Shown here: piece by piece, positions 32,727-44,449 of the stretch
Position numbering within the stretch: position 1 is the stretch's first letter
Layout of the letters: each line of letters opens with the position of its first letter
From: Linanthus parryae
Taxonomy: Eukaryota > Streptophyta > Magnoliopsida > Ericales > Polemoniaceae
Direction of reading: 5' to 3'
NCBI GenBank assembly: GCA_023055425.1
Contig: JALGPY010000003.1
Span: forward strand, 56,715,891-56,779,890
Length of the DNA stretch: 64,000 nt
The notes under the pieces: generated by a model
What the model was told of the DNA's origin: nothing
What the model saw: the letters and a program-made list of their open reading frames with translations, nothing else
The model's database searches: none
Made by a program: the position numbers and the translations under genes

Positions 32727-35413
32727 TGTAATACCCCGTGTTTAACTAAAGGGCAATTTGGTAATTTTAGAGGTGGTAATTAAATTTTAGGTTGCGAATG
32801 GTGATTTGGGTAATATTTTTAAAATTTTAATAGACAAGAATCTAGGGTGCGAATATTAATTTTTGCGCGATTTTTTTTATAGTCTTTATCGCGATATCAA
32901 CCACCGCGTTACCGTGAACCTTCACCACACCCAATAATTTATTCCATGAACCAATTAAATAATAAAACAAAACCCACCTTTTTCATCATCTTTTTCTTCA
33001 CGACAACGGAACACAATCACCGCCATCAAGCTCATTGCCTCCCTCTCTCTCACACAACCTCCCTCACTCACCTATTTAAACCCAGGTCCTCCACCCCTAG
33101 CACGCCACAACCACCACAGCTTCCACATCTCTCTCTCTCTCACCTCCGGCTAAACAACCACCACAACCAACTTCATCACCGTCACCTCCAACTTCTTCCT
33201 CCACCTCACTGCCCTGTCTCTCTCTCTCCCTCCATCCCTCTGTCACTGAGAAAGCAACGGGTGAAGCAACAGCAGCGCAGCAGTAGCAACTGCCGCTTCC
33301 ACCACCGGAAAACGCACCCCAGCAACCACCGAGCAAGACACCAACGCCACCCCGTTCTCCTCTTCACCTCTCCCTGATCTCTCTATCTCACCCTCTCCAC
33401 GATCAGAGCACCAAAGCAGAGCCACAGAAGGCCGCAACAGCGGAGGACAAAAACTCCGGCGAATCTCCATAACTTCTGGCGGGAAGTTTCGTCCGGCCGA
33501 CGCAGGCCACCCAGGCCATTTGATTCATTTCTAGGGACTCCTTGGGGTCCGACCAAACTCGAGGGAAGCTCATGCGCGACCAGAAGTGACCGGAGAAATC
33601 CCGACGAGCTCCATCGCCGGCGACACCTTTCGGCGACCCGACCCGCTTGTTTTCTTGATCAATTCTCGCTATTCTTGGATTGGGTAACTTATAAACCTTC
33701 CTATAAATCGTTTACAGTAGTCAAAGTTACATTTTTGTGGCTTAGATTCGTGTTTTGATTGGTGAGAAGTTAGTGTTCATCGTGGGGGAGCTGAGTGTCT
33801 TTTAAGTAAGTTGTTTACAAAAGCTTAGGGGTACTTCTTGTATTTTTGCCAAAATCTAAAGGGGCTGCTATACTATGTGACATTATTATTATTTGGCTAT
33901 TTACTATTAACCACATTATAGGTAAATAAAAAGTAAAATAAATGTTTTTGTAATAAAAATGTGTTTTAGCAATAACAAATAATAGTATTTTCTTCAAAAA
34001 TAAGTCATGAATATTTGAGAAAATGTTTTCTCTAAATAAATTGTCACTCTAGTTATTTAAACAAGTCGTAAGTTTCAATTAATTATAGTAAATATGTTTT
34101 TTATCAATAAAAAATTATTGGCAAACCGAATATTATTGTTTTAGAAATAGTCTTTAATTGTTACTTGACAGGTTTGATAAATATTTACAAGTTTTACTTT
34201 AATTATTTAATGTTAAATTTGTTTCTAAAATATTTCTTTATAATAATAATATAGTTGGAAACATGAATTCATTGGGGTTACGGGGACAAACTTAGAATCC
34301 AACCTAGATTAACACTCTTGCAGCTGTTTACTTAGAAATAGCATCGTATAATTACATATTTGTGTATTGTAGGAGACGGATTTGTGGACATCGGCTTCAT
34401 CGATCATCCTACGTACTAACTGCCAAGTCGAATAAGGTGAGTTTACATGCTTAGCCTTGTGTGCCTAGCTCTTTTCATGTCGGATAGTGATTTATGTTTA
34501 TTGTCTCAAATTATACTTGTTATTATTTGTTTATACTTGTCAAATGTTTGAACTGTTGGCTACTGTTCATGAAAACTCTCACGCGATAATTAATAATCCG
34601 TTAATAATGCAAAGTGGAAAGAATATCGCATGTACCGGAACCACTTGTTTTACTTATTACGTATGGGTGATGATTCCCTGGGCATTGGTCGCTAAAGATA
34701 TGGCACTACGTGCACCCTGACTCCTTTCGCCATAGGCTGGAGTACTGCTTCTAGATACCACTCCTTTGATTGACGCTCTTAGGAGGGTGTTGCAACACTT
34801 AAGGTCTAGAATGTCTGATGTGGTCACTGGTCTACCCGGATACTATGAAATGAATACGTGATGGTTTGACTGCCATACTAACTTTATTATTATTGGGAGG
34901 CCCTTTGTTGGCAATACTATATCCGGCTACTCTGCATCACGATTGGATTATTGATTTCTATTTTGGAACGATTCTTAATTTGCACTTCTGTTTTTACCGT
35001 TGCGAACTCTGAAACTGTTTTCACTCATACTCTGTCGCTTTTACTATATTTAACTTGTGTCCCAGCACTTTATATTCTCTTTCCTGTTTTACATGCTAAG
35101 GTGTAGCTCACTCAGTATTTATTGCTGACTTTGAAAACTGCAGTTCCTGTTGTTTTCTTCCCACCGCAGGTCTAGGAGCTGGAACTTAAGGAATAGAAGG
35201 GGTGCGAGACTCACCTAGACTAATAATGTCATAAATAGTTTTTAGCGTTGTTAAGTTATTGTGTAATAATAAGCACCTTTTGTATAAGACTCTTGTTTAA
35301 TGTTTAATATTATAAGTTCTTGTTGTGGAATATATATTGCTTTTGATCTCCGCCACTTCTATTAAGCATCGCCCTCTCGGTCTTGTCCCGAGCCGGATAA
35401 GGGTGTTGTGGCA
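32727..35413 (+). repeat. 3' LTR of the gag-only element
   Basis: This is the copy of 25093-27781. It ends GGGTGTTGTGGCA where the 5' LTR ends GGGGTTGCA, a small terminal difference. It carries the same TATTTAAA box (near 33071). Confidence 0.88.
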
Positions 35414-38400
35414 TATGCGTTTAAACATGGATAATGGCATAATGCTTAAGCTTGCTCCTAAATCACATAAAGCTCTAGTAGTGGTTCCATCCCCTATTTG
35501 GCATGAAACTATGACATTTCATGGGTCTCTCAACTTAGGAATTATCCTTTAAATTATTGCACTACACGTTTCAGTCAATGTTACAGTTCCAGTATCATCT
35601 AGTTTTTTCTTACCCCAAACCAATTCCTTCAAAATCATTTTATATTTCCGTATATAAGTGAGAGCTTCCGCTAACAGGATGTTAATACGGAGCTATTTAA
35701 AGATATTAATAAATTTACCATAAATATGCTCATTCCTCCCTTTCTTAATTCCTAAACGGTAAGGATAATTTTTAATCACTTCGCTAGTGATTTTAGATAT
35801 AATACCGTGAGGACCATTACTTTGTTGTGCGATGTCCTTTGATTGGGGATCATGGCTTCCTTGCTTGAAATAGATGTACTAATGTCCTCATTTTTCATTG
35901 AAATCTCGTTCTCTTCAACCACTTGATTTACCCATCGGGCTTGCGAGTCAATAGTAGGTTTTCGTTAAGCCTCTTCAAATGAGATGGCCACGTCTTTCGC
36001 GCTCTCATGCAGAATGGTAGTAGTGCTTGGCAGCGCACTGAGAGCTCTAAGTGTAGCTTGATTAGCTATTTTCCCAATTTGGGTCTCATGTGTCTTCACC
36101 GATACTTTAGTTGCTCCTATTTCACTTTCAAGCTTGTCTAGCTTGCAATTGATCTTCAACAAATGACTCATCATGTCAGGATTCTGCGCTGGTTGTGCTT
36201 GTGATTGAGCTCTTTGTGGATATTGACCAGGCGCATAGGCCAATTGTTTGGATTGCTCCAACTGAATTTATGATGTTTTTCTATTGATGGGTTGATGTGT
36301 TTCCTCATTGACATTTTTGATGTTTTGGCTGTCCCAAGTAGTTCACATCTTCAATTGCTGCTTGATTGATCTCACTATCCAACCATTTCTGCTAAATAGA
36401 TTTTTACCTACTGTGGTGCATTGAGGTTGATAGTTTGAAAACCCACGGCGAGTGCTATAATCTGAGAGTTAATAGACTCTAATTGATTCACCATTGTTGT
36501 GTTACTAGTTGGATTTTGAAGTCGGCGAACCAATGATCTAGTCGTATGTCGTCTTGCAACATTATCAAGAATTGTCTTGGCTTCAAGCCGACCATGACCC
36601 GTAAAATTACCTTTTGCCAACTGAATGAGTTCTTTTGTTGTGTCTTTAGCGAGTGCACAGTAAAAGGTGTTGATGATATTGCACATTGGTTCTCCATGGT
36701 TGAGAATTCTCCTCAAAATTAAATTGAACTTCTCCCAAGATTACCGAAAACTATTATCATCACCTTGTTGAAAGTTTTGAATGTAATAACCCACATTTCT
36801 AAAAAGTCTTATTAGTACGTTAATAATATGAGATTATATGTTAATGTTTCATTTAAAGTTTGTGTATTAGCTCGTACAAAATTATGAATATCATGTTCTT
36901 GTGTATTTAAAAATATGGTTGAAGGCATTATGTTCTTATTTGAGCTTCATCTTGTAAACTATGCGATAAATGAATTATGTGCATAATAATGTATAAATGT
37001 ATTTTCCATGTATAATACTATGATTATTGGTGTGAAATGTAACAACTCGCATATATAAGTCGTGCATTTATTTCTTAAGTGAAAATATTATGTTCTAAAT
37101 AAATATTTCATGTCATGTATTTTATTGCATAGAATAGACTCTTAAATAGTAAATGTTGAATCAAATATTAAGTTGTATGTATGTTAGATTTAGAAACTAT
37201 AATGTAGTTTATAATAATGTTAGGGACCCTAATGTAATAATACTTTAGACAATTAAATATTAGTTGTAGAAAGTTATAAGATGTTATAGGAGTAATTGAT
37301 CATGTAGTGTTCATGCTAGGAATTAGGACACTTGCATTGTTAGAGACACTAGAGAATTAATTAGAACCACATAAAATAGTCAACGTAGTACAATTGTTGC
37401 ACCCAAGCAAACCCCCTAAACCATGTGATGTAGTAGCACTTGTCTTTCTTTCTTTCTCTCACATGTGTTTCTCTCCTCCCTCCACCTATTTCTTCTCCAC
37501 TCTTTCCTCCTCACCCGTCCTCTTCTTCTTTCATTGTATTCTCTTATGTTTCTCTCTCTCAAATTGCAACTAGAATCCCTATTTCTTCTCCAAAATTACC
37601 AAAAATTGGAAGATCAACCCTCAATTTCTTCTCAATTCCACCAATTTATGCTAAGATTTCCACCTTAGGAGGCTAGGAGACACACGTTCAACTTCACTCA
37701 TCCCTCGTTGAGGTAAAATTTCATCTTCTTGGTTTACTTTTCACCTATTTCATCTAGATTATACATGCATGTCATCAAAAGTTAGTTTATAGATAGATTC
37801 ATGGAAGAAAATGATGTGAATAGTGATATGTATGTGATTATACCTTGTTTTAGTTCAATTTCAGATCTTGGTAGGAATGTTCATGCATGGAACAAATTTT
37901 GAACTTTAAAAAACCATCTAACTCATGTTTTGAGTCTATTTTCACGAAACAATGAAAAATACTTAAAAATTTTAGAGAATTATGAAAAATTCAAGGATTG
38001 TGTATTTTCACATGGTAGTTACACAATAAAATTTGAGAATCATTGGAGTTATTTTTAACTTTTAATTGGCCAAAAACCGGTTTTGTTTTAATAATCTATC
38101 CAACCCCAGACCAGTGCGGTTTTTAATGACTTTCATGTACATATCCTACTTCAATGTTTATCAAATTAGGATATTCTATTCCCATACATGATAGCTACCT
38201 ATTGTCAAAATTTCATAATATTTGGAATTCATATGAATATTTTATGAATTTATTGTCAAGGCTGCTATCAGCCTCTGTTTTCGTACCAAAACATATATGA
38301 AATTTTATGTTTAAAAATACTTAGAAAACATTATAATTTTTATATTACAGTACTTTATGGATACACTTTTTATCTATGTTACGTAAAAGTTTCGAGTCCC

Positions 38401-39502
38401 GGATAATTTTTTGAATGAATTATGTATTTGTGAACTATTGGTAGTTACACTTTGCCTACAAGTAAAATTTAGAAATTGTCATATAAGTTTTGCAAACCTT
38501 ACGTTCGGGTCTAAAGTATAATTTATCATGTTCATAAGGTATTTTAACCATGGTAGTAAGTAAATTCTTGGGGCTTAGTAAGTAGCACGTTTTGATAGTT
38601 CGAGTAATAACTAGTTAGGACACACTTGTAATGTGAATAGAACCGTGTTGCATTGCATGTAGTAGACATTATGCGCCTCCTCTCGTTAACGCAAAGTTTT
38701 ATTAATCGCTAATCGGGGTCGGCGGGAGGGGGATGTGACAGTGAAGCTCGTCCATTACTTCTACTACTCAGTATGGCGGATGATACTTCTTCAGAAACTC
38801 CTCAGTGTGTTGCTCCCATGTAGTGATATAATGGCTAGGTAAGGTCACAAACCATTCCCTACCTTTGCATGTGAGTGAAAAAGGGAACATCATGAGTTTA
38901 ACCATAGATTCGTCCACTGAGAGAACGTTCATAGTCTGACTGATTTGAGTAAGTATCTCCAAGTGTGTGTTACAATTTTTGGTTGGCTTCCCACTGAATT
39001 GACAATCCTTCTGAACTATGTTCATTAATGAACTCTTGATAGAAACTAGTTGTGTCATGTTGGGGATGATTGATAGCTTGCTTCAGGGGAATGGGTCGAG
39101 TAAACTAAACTCCCCTAACGGGAATGAGCAACGACGAAATGACAAGATGAGGGCCCTCTCCGATCTTCACTAAAAGGAATAGCACATTCTTTTAAGAAAG
39201 TATATAGTTCTTTTCTTTTGGGGATCGGTCGATTGTCATTCATTTTTCATTCCTGAGTCGACTGGAAGTTGTCAACCATTGGAGCTTCCTGATCTTGTGC
39301 TCATGCTTGCGCCATTTGTTGCGCTAAAATTGTGAGGATCCACAGGTGGTGGTCCTTGCGGTGGTCTTTTCCCCAACCTAACATTGAGATTTTGAACCAC
39401 AGCTTGCAACTCCTCCATAGCTTGTTGATTCTGCTCGCAAAGAGCGCGTTCGGCTACTAAGTTGGTTCTCAAACCATCTGCTTCAACTGTTGCATCGACC
39501 AT
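35414..39502 (-). pseudogene. Athila-type gag and start of protease, broken
   Basis: Minus-strand pieces in order are: an N-terminal coil-like region (39502-39272), capsid-like sequence ending FLKKYHPPY (39058-38768) with the preceding LMMFPFSL and W-T-LP texture of Athila gag, then after the solo LTR a block beginning near 36776 with HGEPMCNIINTFYCAL (around 36700), a further gag segment with THETQIGKIANQA (36261-35965), and the protease core around CDLGAS (about 35490). Frameshifts and stops separate them. Excision of the solo LTR restores the codons GAG CTT CAA AAC across the site. It is a non-functional relic. Confidence 0.75.
36777..38745 (+). mobile_element. Solo LTR (Ty3/gypsy-like) in Athila gag
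   Basis: 36782-38740 (1959 bp) starts TGTAATAACCC and ends GGATGTGACA, with TGT...ACA termini, flanked by TTGAA (36777-36781) and GTGAA (38741-38745), a 5-bp duplication with one change. There is no primer site, coding sequence or second LTR, so it is a solo LTR left by recombination. The start resembles the Tekay-like LTR at 25093 (TGTAATA-CCC), but the bodies differ. It holds a CT-rich stretch (37440-37570). Confidence 0.8.
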
Positions 39503-39589
39503 TGCAATGATTTTTTATCACAACATTTGACCTCTTTTACGGATTAGTGATTCAAGCTCCTCCAACGGTGGTATGAGCTCGCGTGTGAC

Positions 39590-40560
39590 GCTGGTCATAC
39601 AATGTCAAAAGTACTTGAAAATACATAATGTTGACTAAAACTAATTGCATAAAACAAAATGTTGAAATTAAACAAGAGATTTAAGCAGTAAAGAAAGGCG
39701 ATTAGGGCGCCTCAATGTGATTCTTGAACATGCCATGTATCTTGAATAGTTGATTTGTGTCTTTAACACTTTTATGAATACCGTGATTCTCCTAAAAGGT
39801 CTCATGTCAGCTGATTAGTCTAGGTGTCTTGCACGTCACTACTATCTCTCCTAAGAGGTTGTCAATCCCTCGGGATACCATCACAGCTCGCTATGTTCTT
39901 CCTAGACAGGGCTCCCAACTACCATTCTTGATGTTCAATTGTAAACATAACATTCATAAACATTTAATCTAGTAAGAATTGAATGAAAAACATCATCAAA
40001 TCATCCATTAAGATGACATGTCTAAGGCACCCAAATCAGGCCATAATCATATGAGTTTAGCTACTTATGATAAAATCAAAACACATAAAATCCATAGAAA
40101 ACTTCATGGTAGAAACTAATAGACGAAAAGAAAGCAAACTCTTATGCTCTTGGTCTGTGTGTTGCACTCCCCTCTCCCCATGGAGGCGTATATGTCGCCA
40201 TGATGAGGTGTTTTGTCTGTTTAGCGCTGAAAATTCTCACACCATGGTGACATTTTTCTTACCATGGTGACCTTGGGTTAGCTTCAAAATAATTATTGCT
40301 TCTTTTTCTTAGCTCCATGCTTTGCTCATCAGCTTTTACCTCCATGACTTGCTCTTCTTGTTATTTCCAAAACTCGCTTCCATGCTTCCACCTCCTCGAT
40401 TATGCTCATTTCCTCCACCTGCATTCGTGAAAGTACGAACACATACCCGTGATTATACAGTGGAAATAAATATACATAAAATAACATATTTTAAGCACAA
40501 ACATGTGAAAATACTAAAACTCCCTTGTAATAACAAATGTGAAAGTTACACTAAATAGGT
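39590..40560 (-). repeat. Probable 5' LTR/leader of the Athila-like element
   Basis: Non-coding sequence upstream of the gag start has the AT-rich texture of Athila-type LTRs, with a possible degraded primer-binding region near 39550-39580 (CTCCAACGGTGG, reverse of a TGGCGCCGTTG-type site). The outer boundary is set only by the change to copia-like sequence near 40600. Confidence 0.35.
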
Positions 40561-40629
40561 TAAAAATAAGGTAAAATTCTCTAAAACAAATGCAAATCCT
40601 ACAAAAACATGGGACGGGAAAAGTACCAA

Positions 40630-40960
40630 ATTGGGTGTTGTATTAGGTAATTGATATAATCAATACTTTTCTTTTTGTTTAAAACATTTTGCTACAAGTC
40701 GAGCATTTTACTTCTCAATTGAAGCGTCACACTTAAAATGTTGCTTGAAAACCCATTTGCAACCAAATGCTTTACAAAAGTAGAAAGACTCACCAATTCT
40801 CAAGTATGGTGTTGATGTAAGAATTCAATTTCCATATTGATCGCCTCTTTCAATTAAATTAGATCATTGGTACTAGACGTAGCTTTCTTTTAGGTTTGAG
40901 GCTCATTTTCCACCACACAGGTTAGGGAACCACGTTAAATTATATCTCGTTCTTGATTAT
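40630..40960 (-). pseudogene. Ty1/copia reverse transcriptase fragment
   Basis: On minus, the frame near 40774-40690 reads AFGCKWVFKQHFK followed by a stop and NARLVAKCF, the conserved N-terminal RT segment of copia elements (G-C-K-W-V-F-K ... K-A-R-L-V-A-K-G). In-frame stops and changed residues show it is dead. Its ends are lost against the Athila-like LTR on one side and unknown sequence on the other. Confidence 0.75.
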
Positions 40961-41006
40961 TTGTTCATTGTTCTTGCTCGATACCCATGTTATAACAAAA
41001 ATGGTA

Positions 41007-41019
41007 TTAGAGTCGTGTT
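41007..41019 (+). other. Copia-like primer-site relic
   Basis: TGGTATTAGAGTC is close to the initiator-Met primer site TGGTATCAGAGC and is followed by a leader-like stretch up to 41252. It suggests the edge of a second, plus-strand copia-type LTR element, but no LTR pair was recognised. Confidence 0.35.
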
Positions 41020-41252
41020 TCACGATCCAGGTGGAACCAAGAGTAGAGTTTCACAATTGGTGAAATTTTTGAGCTAGGGTTTTGCGATCTGACATGCTCT
41101 CCGGATTTAGGGCTTCGAGATTCCGGCAAAAACGACGTATAGTTTAGAAATGAAGATCGTCATGTTCAAAGAAAAAAAAAGTCAATTCTTTGGCCGCTGA
41201 AATAGGCGGAGCATGTATACCCACCATTTGAGGACCTTGGGGGCTATCTAGG

Positions 41253-41880
41253 TGTAGATAGTGCTTTCTGAGCTGACAGATCTTGGCCACGTGGCAACCA
41301 TCCAGCACACCATATTGTGCTCCACACACACTGGATCACCAGCCGAGCTGATCCATGTGGGGGCTGCGAGACAGAGCCCTCGCATACCACTGCACGGGAC
41401 TTGTAGGGACTTAGTGGTTTGGAGGCTAGAGTAAGCCCTGTCGCGTGCGAGCCAAGCCCGCACGCGACCTTTAGTAACTGTTTTGAGAGATCTATGGCAC
41501 GAGCTTCCTAAACCCGGTCAATCCGGTCAAACCCGGTCAACATCGTAACGGTTCCGGTGTTCGCGCACCACGTGCTATAACGGTTCCTATATACTCGGAC
41601 GAACGTGCCTTTATGGTTAAGCTAATTAAGCCGCCATTAATGGGCGCATTAACCACACTACAACGGTCATGTTCTCCAGTATATATATATCGTTAACCTT
41701 TCCATACAGAGGAGAACACACTGGCCATACGCGGAAGCTCTGCCAAACCCCTGTCTCTATCTCAGACATTGCTACTGACTTACTCTCTCCCTACACACAA
41801 CCCCACTCTTCCTGTGCGATCCTTGATCCACTACATACGGTGTACACGGAGGTCTCCCCGCCGGAATCTCTTGTGCATGT
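41253..41880 (+). repeat. 5' LTR of full-length Tat element
   Basis: 628 bp, starting TGTAGATAGTGC. A TATA-type TATATATATAT lies near 41679. The 3' end reads GTGCATG where the 3' LTR and the smaller element have GTGCACA, so the CA terminus is mutated here. Confidence 0.92.
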
Positions 41881-41919
41881 TTTGGTGAACCCGACGTGAA
41901 CTTACCAACAAAAGCAACC

Positions 41920-43062
41920 ATGTCTCAGGAGGATGATGTCAGCAACAGATCGCCCTCTACCGAAGCTCCCTCGGGAGACGAGACCCGCCGTACTCCTACG
42001 ACTCCCGGCGAGACACCAACGCTAGAGTCTTTGGACGCCACTGTCCAGAGTCAGGCGAAAGCTCTCAAGGCTCAGTCTGCGCAATTAGAACGGATCTTGG
42101 CCGTTCTGGGCACCCTTGCGCCAAACCCTTCATCAGCCACCGCTATCCCTCAAGGAGGAGGAGCCCCTACCGCTCCAGGATTGGGAGTGTCAACCGCACC
42201 TCCCAACCCTAATCTGCAGACTCCACCGTCGACTATGCAGCTGCCTTCAGTTCAGGGGTCGACGGCTCAGATGCTGCCTCTTGTTGCTCACGCTCCTCAG
42301 CCCTCGGCTTTGGCGTCTAACCCAACTCTGCAGTACCCCTTGCCTCCCCCAACGGCGATCTGGGGGAATACGGGTAGTCAGTACACTCCCAATCCTCCGA
42401 CGGCGTATGTGTCGCCCCCGCCTGTGACAACCCCTCCATCAACTACCGAAGGGAGCATTCCAGAATGCATGACGTCTTTGCAGAAGCGCGTGGACACTAT
42501 TCTGGCTCATCAGTCATTCGCGGATATCATTATCCCGAAGTTGGACAACGATCCACCCATTCCACGAGAGATCTATCTCATGCCTAACCCGGCGGGGTAC
42601 AAGGCTCCCAAATGGGATAAGTTCGAGGATGTCAACGGAAACGCTCATGAGCATGTCATCCGTTTCATTGATGTCATGGGTCCGTACGGAGCTGATCCGA
42701 AACTGCTGATGCGAGAGTTCCCAAAATCTCTAGGGAACGTAGCATACAAATGGTACCGGACATTGGAAGCCGGATCCGTGAAGACTTGGGACGACATGGT
42801 CCAGAAGTTCTATACCAAGTTCTTCCAGATGGAAGGAAAGGTGACGATGATCCATCTCTCGCGGATGTATCAGAAGCGCGAGGAGGACGGAATCACTTTC
42901 ATCAAGAAATTCAGGGCGAAATCCTTGGAGTGCAAAGATCCGATGCCCGAAAGCCGGCTCGTAGAGATATGCCTGCAGTGCATGCGAGATGAATACAAAG
43001 AAAAAGAAGAGCGCTCCGGAGCGGCCTTCGAGCGGCGCTACTTACAAGATCGGAAGATTTAG
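41920..43062 (+). pseudogene. Tat-type gag, N-terminal and capsid part, truncated by frameshift
   Basis: The start is MSQEDDVSNRSP at 41920, 24 bases after the primer site; an upstream in-frame ATG at 41896 lies in the leader. Residues 1-220 are Pro/Gln/Thr-rich with a short coil (QSQAKALKAQSAQLERIL). The capsid domain begins with YKAPKWDKFEDVNG at about residue 226 and continues through NVAYKWYRTLEAG and the FKKFRAKSLE-like helix. At position 43003 an 83-base segment present in the sister copy is missing, which shifts the frame and ends this ORF after 19 extra residues. The rest of gag is in the 42989 frame. Confidence 0.88.
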
Positions 43063-43807
43063 TTACAAGAGGGGACGCGAAGCTGAGGTCAATACAGTTT
43101 CACCCCAGAAGCAAGCGAAGGTTGCGAACTTCGATGTACCGCCTCTGCCATGCTCAGTGGAGGAAGCAAGCGACCTCTGCAGACAGTGGCGGAAGGACGG
43201 CGTCCTGCCACCGCTCGAGAAGGCACCCTCCAAAGAGATGGTGAGGGACCCTAAGTGGTGCGAGTACCATGGCAAGGTCATTTACCCCACAGCGGAATGT
43301 AAAAAGCTCAGGTTCGCGTTCGACCAGAAGATGAAGAACGGCGAGCTAATCGTCAGCGACCACAGGAAGGACGTGCGCAACAACCCGCTTCCGGCTCATA
43401 CGGAGCAAGGCTCGAAAGGCAAAGAGGTCGCCATGATCTCGATAGTAGACTTGGAAGAAGTCGCAGAGGATGGTCTACCCATCATTGCCGAGGTCCATGA
43501 AGACGAAGACTACAGCATGGACACAGAGGATGAACGTGCCGACCGCATGGAAGGGTCGCATGGCTTCAGTAGATTCTTCGACGAGATGAACTTCTCTGAG
43601 AAGTGCCGGACAGCTATGACGAAAGCGATCTTAAGGATAGCGGAGGACTACGAGGAGGACCTCGTAGTCTCCAACGGGAAAGTCATTAGGGCGTCTTGCT
43701 CTACAGAAAAGATTATGACCTTTTCCGCCAGCGACAAGAAGACGGATGCGAGCCACCAGAGGCCTCTGTACGTGACCGCCATCATCAATGGCGTCGAGTT
43801 CAAATGA
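42989..43807 (+). CDS. Tat-type gag C-terminal part, leading into protease
   Basis: This frame opens at an ATG created next to the 83-base gap and continues gag: a basic segment (FSYKRGREAEVNTVSPQKQA), a Cys/His-containing stretch (C-E-Y-H-G-K-V-I-Y-P-T-A-E-C, a C-x2-H-like knuckle remnant) and an acidic region. It ends at TGA (43805-43807) just before the protease. The same frame continues unbroken apart from TGA codons to 47188. If the first TGA were sense, gag, protease and RT would form one polyprotein. Confidence 0.75.
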   Translation: MNTKKKKSAPERPSSGATYKIGRFSYKRGREAEVNTVSPQKQAKVANFDVPPLPCSVEEASDLCRQWRKDGVLPPLEKAPSKEMVRDPKWCEYHGKVIYPTAECKKLRFAFDQKMKNGELIVSDHRKDVRNNPLPAHTEQGSKGKEVAMISIVDLEEVAEDGLPIIAEVHEDEDYSMDTEDERADRMEGSHGFSRFFDEMNFSEKCRTAMTKAILRIAEDYEEDLVVSNGKVIRASCSTEKIMTFSASDKKTDASHQRPLYVTAIINGVEFK

Positions 43808-44449
43808 GCGTTCGTCGACGGAGGAGCAGCGGTCAACGTCGTTTCGCTCCACACACTGAAGCTAGCAGGGATCCCCGAGCACAAGATTGTCAGGCGTCCA
43901 TCTCCGCTGATGGGGTTCGGAAGCGACTCTAGAATGACGATCGGATGGATCCGCCTGGGCATTCAGATTGGCAAAATCAAGTGCTCAGCAAAGTTCTATG
44001 TCATAGACGCGAACACCACATACCACATGATTATAGGTCGAGCCTGGATTCATCGGTTCGACGCAGTTCCTTCAACGACTCACCAGGTTATGAAAGCTAT
44101 CTGGAACGACAGAATAGTCGAGATACCGGCTTCGACGAACCCGTTCAATTTGGACGAAACACATCTCAGCGAGGCGGTATGGTTCACTGAGATGGCGGAC
44201 GAGCAAACACCCGGACCATTCAACCCTACTCCTTTGCCTCTCTGGGAGGACATCAAGGACCAGTCGCCTGCGGGCGTAATGGTGACAAGGGAAGATGCCA
44301 AAGAAAAGCCGCCTACACGCGAAGAGGCGCCGCGTATCGCATATCATCGAAAGAATGTGTATACTCTGAAGAGAATCGCAAAGCACGACCCCGAAGGCAA
44401 GGAGATAGAGAGCTTCTACGCCAATGGGAAGAAATGCTATCGCATATGA
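43808..44449 (+). CDS. Tat-type aspartic protease region
   Basis: Directly after the TGA, AFVDGGAAVNVVS carries the catalytic Asp (43817-43819) in the D-G-G form. About 75 residues later, YHMIIGRAWIHRF is the conserved strand following the flap in Ty3-type proteases. The ORF's first ATG (43910) lies downstream of the catalytic residue, so independent translation would give an inactive protein; activity requires readthrough or reversion of the TGA. A second TGA (44447-44449) separates it from RT in the same frame. Confidence 0.8.
   Translation, partial: AFVDGGAAVNVVSLHTLKLAGIPEHKIVRRPSPLMGFGSDSRMTIGWIRLGIQIGKIKCSAKFYVIDANTTYHMIIGRAWIHRFDAVPSTTHQVMKAIWNDRIVEIPASTNPFNLDETHLSEAVWFTEMADEQTPGPFNPTPLPLWEDIKDQSPAGVMVTREDAKEKPPTREEAPRIAYHRKNVYTLKRIAKHDPEGKEIESFYANGKKCYRI

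Larger units (their letters stand above)
25088..35418 (+). mobile_element. Gag-only Tekay-like (chromovirus) LTR element, nested in Athila protease
   Basis: The element proper is 25093-35413, interrupted by a Tat-type insert (28266-31488 plus a 5-bp duplication), so its own length is about 7.1 kb. Flanks are TATGT (25088-25092) and TATGC (35414-35418), a 5-bp duplication with one transition. The LTRs (25093-27781, 32727-35413) are about 2.69 kb. The internal region is only about 1.7 kb: initiator-Met primer site, gag with two zinc knuckles and an Asn-rich tail, then the polypurine tract. Protease, RT, RNase H and integrase are absent. This fits the class called TR-GAG (LTR elements retaining only gag). 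Removing it restores the Athila codons AAA CGC ATA GGC TTA. Confidence 0.88.
24540..40560 (-). mobile_element. Old Athila-like Ty3/gypsy element, minus strand, host of the nest
   Basis: Read on minus from about 40560, it shows a probable LTR (39590-40560), gag (39502 down to 35965, interrupted by a solo LTR) and protease (35560-35414, continuing at 25092-24880). The Tekay-like element at 25093-35413 sits inside the protease codons. After the protease comes a short conserved non-coding block (24545-24615) also present in the element at 56175-63136 (60138-60215). No RT or integrase is visible, so this copy either lost pol or was a gag-protease derivative. Several stops interrupt the frames. The left boundary is uncertain. 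Confidence 0.7.

Noticed and set aside
41007..41252. Start of an intact copia element
   Set aside because: Only a degraded primer-site-like word is present; no LTR pair, gag or continuation is found after removing the later insertions.
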